DNA from: Bryobacterales bacterium
GTDB lineage: Bacteria; Acidobacteriota; Terriglobia; Bryobacterales; Bryobacteraceae
Direction: 5' to 3'
Assembly (NCBI GenBank): GCA_003139735.1
Contig: PLGA01000232.1
Span: 1-7,767, forward strand
DNA length: 7,767 nt
The translations under genes were made by a program, and so were the position numbers. Positions 4,763 to 7,767 of this stretch are shown here, piece by piece (within the stretch, counting starts at the first letter, position 1; every line of letters starts with the position of its first letter). Under the pieces are notes generated by a model. The model made no database searches and was not told the DNA's origin. It saw only the letters and a list, made by a program, of their open reading frames with translations.

Positions 4763-5721
4763 GCCGCCGCTTCCCCCTCGCAGGAGCATCCATATCGCTT
4801 CACGGTGCCATCTGCGTAAGCTATTCGCGCGCCGCCGCACTGCCTCGCACATTCCACGTACTGCGTTACCCAATAGCCCGCCGTTGTTTCACAAACGTAC
4901 CGCTCGGTTTCTACAGAAGCCTGCGCGCGTTCAGTGCCTTTTTTTTCTGACGATGCATCCCCGTCTTTCAAAGCCGAGCGTATGTATTTGGTTACTTGCG
5001 CAACACGTGTTGCATGATTCTCCGTAAGTGGCTCTTTCTTGGGGGAAATCGCAAAACCGTTTTCTGTTGGGTGTTGCATGATATTCGGTGACGCATTGGA
5101 AACACTAGCAATTGAGCCGAGGTACGGGTGGAACAGCGTGTGCCGTCGAAAATGGTAGCTGGTGCATGGGTATTCGCGTCCCGGCGCGTGGTAGGCACCA
5201 GGTTCCGTGTAAATAAGCCCGACGCGCACCAGTTGTCGGATGTCCCGCGCGACCTGCTGCCTGCTAGTGAACAGCAAATCGCTCAGCCTAACTTGTGACG
5301 GGTGACACCCCAACGGCCCATAGTGGTCGCGCAGTAGGCGGAATAAAGCCTTATGGCGGCGCTTGAGGCGGAGGGTGCCGTCCGCCAGCACTACCGCCGC
5401 CGCATCGAAGCCACAGACCGTTGGACGCGGGTCGAAGCAACCACATGGCACGTCGCGCCTGTCCCTGCGGGCCGTGGGATACGGTGGCTTGCTGCCGATA
5501 CTCTTCGCGATGGCTCGGATCTCAGCATCGGGGAGCGGCGGATCGCATTGCTCCCGGTTTAGGTCCCGTAGCGCCTCAAGAAGTTTCTCTCGACTGGCAC
5601 CACGCGCTCGGAGAGAGCCAGCACGCGAGCAGAGAGTCACATTGCGCACGCCTTCGGGAATTGGGCCATTGGAATGTGCGCTCTCCACTGGCTTATGCCT
5701 TGGGCTTTGCCCCCATGCCAT
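4759..5721 (-). CDS. PriCT-1 and winged-helix domain protein, probable replication initiator or primase-associated protein
   Basis: 320 residues. Residues 20-78 match the PriCT-1 (primase C-terminal 1) pattern: PIPEGVRNVTLCSRAGSLRA, then LLEALRDLNREQCDPPLP, then AEIRAIAKSI. This domain usually follows the catalytic part of mobile-element primases, but no catalytic primase domain precedes it here. Residues about 118-180 look like a winged helix-turn-helix (RRHKALFRLLRDHYGPLGCHP, LSDLLFTSRQQVARDIRQLV, RVGLIYTEPGAY). The C-terminus (275-320) has several cysteines (CETT, CARQCGG, YGCSC) that could bind metal. By inference it binds element DNA to start or control replication. The start overlaps the end of the excisionase-like gene by 29 bases; no strong ribosome binding site is seen. 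An in-frame run of eight A bases (4946-4939) lies before the Cys-rich tail. Confidence 0.75.
   Translation of the reverse strand: MAWGQSPRHKPVESAHSNGPIPEGVRNVTLCSRAGSLRARGASREKLLEALRDLNREQCDPPLPDAEIRAIAKSIGSKPPYPTARRDRRDVPCGCFDPRPTVCGFDAAAVVLADGTLRLKRRHKALFRLLRDHYGPLGCHPSQVRLSDLLFTSRQQVARDIRQLVRVGLIYTEPGAYHAPGREYPCTSYHFRRHTLFHPYLGSIASVSNASPNIMQHPTENGFAISPKKEPLTENHATRVAQVTKYIRSALKDGDASSEKKGTERAQASVETERYVCETTAGYWVTQYVECARQCGGARIAYADGTVKRYGCSCEGEAAA
4939..4946 (-). other. A8 slippage tract inside the PriCT gene
   Basis: On the coding strand the reading is GAA AAA AAA GGC, giving the slippery heptamer A AAA AAA in the zero frame. Slippage to -1 meets a TGA two codons later; the +1 frame also closes soon at a TAG. 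Either gives a protein ending near residue 263, without the Cys-rich tail. Confidence 0.7.
5000..5013. repeat. 14-bp perfect palindrome GCAACACGTGTTGC
   Basis: A perfect inverted repeat within the PriCT gene. The right half extended, GTGTTGCATGAT (5007-5018), recurs exactly at 5071-5082. The surrounding 4930-5100 is AT-richer than its neighbourhood. It could be a binding site for the encoded protein or part of an origin; coding constraint alone does not require it. Confidence 0.6.
5071..5082 (+). repeat. Second copy of the 12-bp sequence GTGTTGCATGAT
   Basis: Exact direct repeat of 5007-5018, 64 bases away, so about six helical turns. It lacks the left half of the palindrome. Confidence 0.6.
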
Positions 5722-5926
5722 GCGCAGCGATCCGCAAAATCTCGCTGGCCGGGATTAGCACGCGCCGTCCGTAGTGACGTGCCTGAATGCGCCCGAGACG
5801 CACGTCGCGCGCGACCGTATGAACGCTCAGTGAGAGCATCCCAGCGGCTTCCTCCCGCGAAAAGAGCAGCCGTCCGCCGCCCGTTAAATTAGCGATAGGT
5901 GAAGTTTCTGCCATTGCACTATCCAT
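5693..5926 (-). CDS. Excisionase-family / MerR-type helix-turn-helix DNA-binding protein
   Basis: 77 residues from the ATG at 5926 (another ATG at 5914; a TTG-initiated form would start at 5995). The core is LFSREEAAGMLSLSVHTVAR followed by DVRLGRIQARHYGRRVLIPA and SEILRIA. This is the HTH_17/excisionase pattern: a helix-turn-helix with EAA and LSVHTV, then a wing with Arg-rich GRRVLIP. Such proteins bind attachment-site DNA and direct an integrase towards excision, or regulate the element's operon. First gene of the minus-strand operon, divergent from the zinc-ribbon and integrase genes, and overlapping the start of the PriCT gene. No strong ribosome binding site is seen, so the start is uncertain. 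Whether it acts as excisionase or only as regulator cannot be told. Confidence 0.8.
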   Translation of the reverse strand: MDSAMAETSPIANLTGGGRLLFSREEAAGMLSLSVHTVARDVRLGRIQARHYGRRVLIPASEILRIAAHGMGAKPKA

Positions 5927-6017
5927 GTTATCACGGGTGCTGCCACGTCTACGACAGTGCGTGTATTGAGAAACCTTTCTATTTCGTGCTATCAATAATT
6001 ACTGGACCAAAGGCCAA
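5927..6017. promoter_or_regulatory. Divergent control region between the xis-type operon and the zinc-ribbon/integrase genes
   Basis: About 90 bases, AT-rich in 5961-6000. It holds two nested inverted repeats: TATTGA (5964-5969) with TCAATA (5992-5997), and AGAAA (5969-5973) with TTTCT (5976-5980). On the plus strand TTGAGA (5966-5971) and TATCAA (5990-5995), 18 bases apart, form a weak -35/-10 pair; minus-strand boxes are poorer. The symmetry suggests an operator controlling both directions, possibly bound by the excisionase-like protein (inference). Confidence 0.4.
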
Positions 6018-6707
6018 ATGCCGGATCGAATGGACCGATTCTTCGACGCCGTAAACAAACCCGGCGCCGACGCTTTACAGATGATCTGCGACGGTCTGAA
6101 TGACTGGCCGACGGACCCGGCAAATCTGGAACTACGGCGCCTGATAGCCGCCTGGCACAAGTCAGGCCCAAATTTGAAGGCGATGCTGGGTGCCGATCCG
6201 GCACTCTCGCAAAACCTTATGAGTGACTTCCGCGCGCTATATTACCCCACGGAAAGCGGACGAGCCCACATACTTTTCAGCCCGCACGGCGATCCTCAAG
6301 ACGTGCACTCCGACGCGCGCGCAAGGTTCATGTGGATCACCCTCAGCCCCGACTGGAATAAGTTCGGTGGCCCTTGTCCCCGATGCGGCAAGTACTTCAT
6401 CCGGAAGACCGCAAAACAGAGCGTATACTGTTCGCGCCGCTGCGCCAGTCAGGATACAGCAATCAAGCGGACCACCGAGGTACGGCAGGAACGGCACCTC
6501 CACAAACTAAACGTGGCGAAAGAGGCAATCATCGAATGGGGAAAGCTCTGGAAAAGAGGTCGCGTGAAGAAGGGCTGGAAAGAATGGGTAGCGGCATATA
6601 ATCCCCACGCCGAGATCACCACACGATTTTTGACGCGCGCAGTGAATCAGGGCGCACTAGAAGCGCCCTCAATCGAAGAAAGGAGAACCAATGGAAGATC
6701 GAAGTGA
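6018..6707 (+). CDS. Zinc-ribbon/CGNR-like protein upstream of the integrase
   Basis: 229 residues. The visible motif is C120-PR-C123 followed by GKYFIRKTAKQSVY and C138-SRR-C142: a C-x2-C-x14-C-x3-C zinc site like the CGNR and related treble-clef/ribbon fingers (CxxCGKYF...YCSxxC). The N-terminal 115 residues contain a helical stretch and an RFMWITLSPDWN segment that I do not recognise. After the finger come basic helices (KEAIIEWGKLWKRGRVKKGW). It may bind DNA or RNA (inference from the finger and basic tail). The start at 6018 has AAAGG four bases upstream; an alternative ATG is at 6030. It overlaps the integrase start by 17 bases, so the two are probably co-transcribed and coupled. Specific function unknown. 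Confidence 0.75.
   Translation: MPDRMDRFFDAVNKPGADALQMICDGLNDWPTDPANLELRRLIAAWHKSGPNLKAMLGADPALSQNLMSDFRALYYPTESGRAHILFSPHGDPQDVHSDARARFMWITLSPDWNKFGGPCPRCGKYFIRKTAKQSVYCSRRCASQDTAIKRTTEVRQERHLHKLNVAKEAIIEWGKLWKRGRVKKGWKEWVAAYNPHAEITTRFLTRAVNQGALEAPSIEERRTNGRSK
6679..6685 (+). promoter_or_regulatory. Ribosome binding site of the integrase gene
   Basis: AAAGGAG, five bases before the ATG at 6691, within the last codons of the zinc-ribbon gene. It confirms the overlapping start. Confidence 0.75.
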
Positions 6708-7761
6708 CGAACCGGAACGCCGCGACAACGACGGTTTACACAAACGCCGTGGCATTTGGTACTACTGTTTGAGCGTCAATGGCGAGCGTCGATTCTTTTC
6801 GACAAAAACCAAAAACTATCAGCAGGCCCGCCGGGTCCGTGCGAAGGCCGAGGAGGACCAAAGAAACGGCTGTCTGCCGAATGATCTGTCGAAATGGCCC
6901 TTCGAGAAGTTGCTGGCCCACGTGCGCGAACAGCGCAAGCTTCACTTGGCAGAAGGTAGCGTCCGCTTGGAGAGGGAACGCTCTGTGCCATTGCTAAAAC
7001 GCTTCTCAGGCATGCGCGTTTCACGGATCGACGCCACGGCCATCAGGCACTACCAGCAAGAGCGATCTAAAGTCGTTTCCGCGCGGACAATCAATCTCGA
7101 AGTCAAGGTCCTGCGTCATGTGCTTGAACCGGCGCGGACCTGGACCGCAATAGCCCCCGATTACAAACGGCTGCCCGAAGACAGGCGCGGTCCGGGCAGA
7201 GCGCTGGAGGAAGCCGAGGAACGGTTGCTGCTCGATACGGCGCGATCACGGCCCGGATGGGACGTAGCGTTCTACGCTTCGCTGGCCGCGTCCAACACGA
7301 CCATGCGCTCAGTCGAGATCAAGAACCTACGCATTGCCGACGTGAACCTGATCGCTGGTGAGGTATCGGTGAACCGATCCAAAGGCAACACAGCCGGAGT
7401 CCGCCAAATCCCGTTGAACCAGGCCGCCCGTTGGGCCTTCGCCCGGTTGCTGGAACGCGCCCAGGCTCTCGGATCAACCGAGCCGGAGCATTTCCTACTT
7501 CCGGCCTTCAACTACAGGTCCAAGACACCGGGCCACGGTACGGGCTACGCCCCAACGCGCCACCAAAAGGGCTGGAGAACGGCATGGCGCGCGCTGACGA
7601 AGGAAACCGCGCGGCGCGCTGGTAGGAAGGCCGCACGGCAGGCTCTAAACGCTGGCAACGGACTCCGGGCAGCTATCGCCGCTTGGAAGCGTGCAGCCGT
7701 ACCCTTCCGTGGTTTGCGGTTTCACGACTTGCGCCACTGCGCGATTGGGTGTGCGACATAA
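6691..7761 (+). CDS. Tyrosine recombinase (phage-type integrase), truncated before the catalytic tyrosine
   Basis: 356 residues. Residues 15-60 resemble an arm-binding domain (GIWYYCLSVNGERRFFSTKT, then KNYQQARRVRAKAEEDQ). Residues 70-150 are the helical core-binding domain (LLKRFSGMRVSRIDATAIRH, ARTINLEVKVLRHVL). The catalytic domain follows with R206 in TTMRSVEIKNLRIADVN, K231 in NRSKGNTAG, and H345/R348 in RFHDLRHCAI. A TAA at 7759-7761 then ends the protein, so the later His/Trp and the Tyr nucleophile, normally some 20-40 residues beyond HxxR, are missing. As it stands it could not do strand exchange. Possible causes are a disabled element, a frameshift near 7740, a chimeric sequence end, or recoding beyond the window. 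The family call is secure; activity is not. Confidence 0.88.
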   Translation: MEDRSDEPERRDNDGLHKRRGIWYYCLSVNGERRFFSTKTKNYQQARRVRAKAEEDQRNGCLPNDLSKWPFEKLLAHVREQRKLHLAEGSVRLERERSVPLLKRFSGMRVSRIDATAIRHYQQERSKVVSARTINLEVKVLRHVLEPARTWTAIAPDYKRLPEDRRGPGRALEEAEERLLLDTARSRPGWDVAFYASLAASNTTMRSVEIKNLRIADVNLIAGEVSVNRSKGNTAGVRQIPLNQAARWAFARLLERAQALGSTEPEHFLLPAFNYRSKTPGHGTGYAPTRHQKGWRTAWRALTKETARRAGRKAARQALNAGNGLRAAIAAWKRAAVPFRGLRFHDLRHCAIGCAT

Positions 7762-7767
7762 AAGTGG

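Noticed and set aside
4632..4793. N-terminal extension of the exported cysteine-paired protein from 4793
   Set aside because: It would bury the signal peptide, overlaps the 44-residue gene and the PriCT end, and the GGAGG site supports the ATG at 4631.
5363..5774. Plus-strand open frames opposite the start of the PriCT gene
   Set aside because: They lie antisense to the well-supported PriCT-1 domain and show low-quality Arg/Ser/Pro-rich products.

Overview
The window is GC-rich bacterial DNA. It most likely comes from the Acidobacteriota (Bryobacter/Solibacter-like) or a similar soil bacterium. The best clue is the left-hand gene, an exported protein made of seven 'GloVer' tandem repeats and an IPT/TIG-like tail, a type I associate with acidobacterial genomes. 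The assignment is inference: there is no rRNA, tRNA or housekeeping marker here.

Layout. Positions 1-265 are a gene-free leader with several small hairpins and possible -10 boxes. Positions 266-1762 (+) hold the GloVer repeat protein. From 1759 to about 5926 everything is on the minus strand and very tightly packed. Read in the direction of transcription it is: an excisionase-like HTH protein, a PriCT-1/winged-helix replication-type protein, a 44-residue peptide, two exported proteins (one cysteine-paired and beta-rich, one phage-tail-fibre-like), a small region with a probable frameshift ending in a 31-residue membrane peptide, a protein ending in a VEHVHVHQGGQAIVG-type motif, and an HGGxSTG protein. 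Several junctions are 4-base ATGA overlaps, so this looks like one operon. On the other side of a roughly 90-bp divergent control region, the plus strand carries a zinc-ribbon protein (6018-6707) overlapping a tyrosine recombinase (6691-7761) that stops before its catalytic tyrosine.

Interpretation. The int / xis / PriCT set is the recombination-control-replication core of an integrated mobile element. The cargo is unusual. In place of capsid, portal or large terminase genes, which do not appear in this window, it has two proteins with signal peptides, one with the hinge repeats of phage tail fibres, followed by the VHVH/HGGxSTG pair. It could be a remnant or satellite of a prophage or an integrative element with secreted fibre-like cargo. 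The window is too short to tell, and no attachment site was found.

Points most worth checking are the four-run G-quadruplex tract that forms both the stop of one gene and the start of the next (2089-2114), the in-frame A8 slippage site in the PriCT gene, the 14-bp palindrome with a repeated half in the same gene, the frameshift near 2960, and the truncated integrase.
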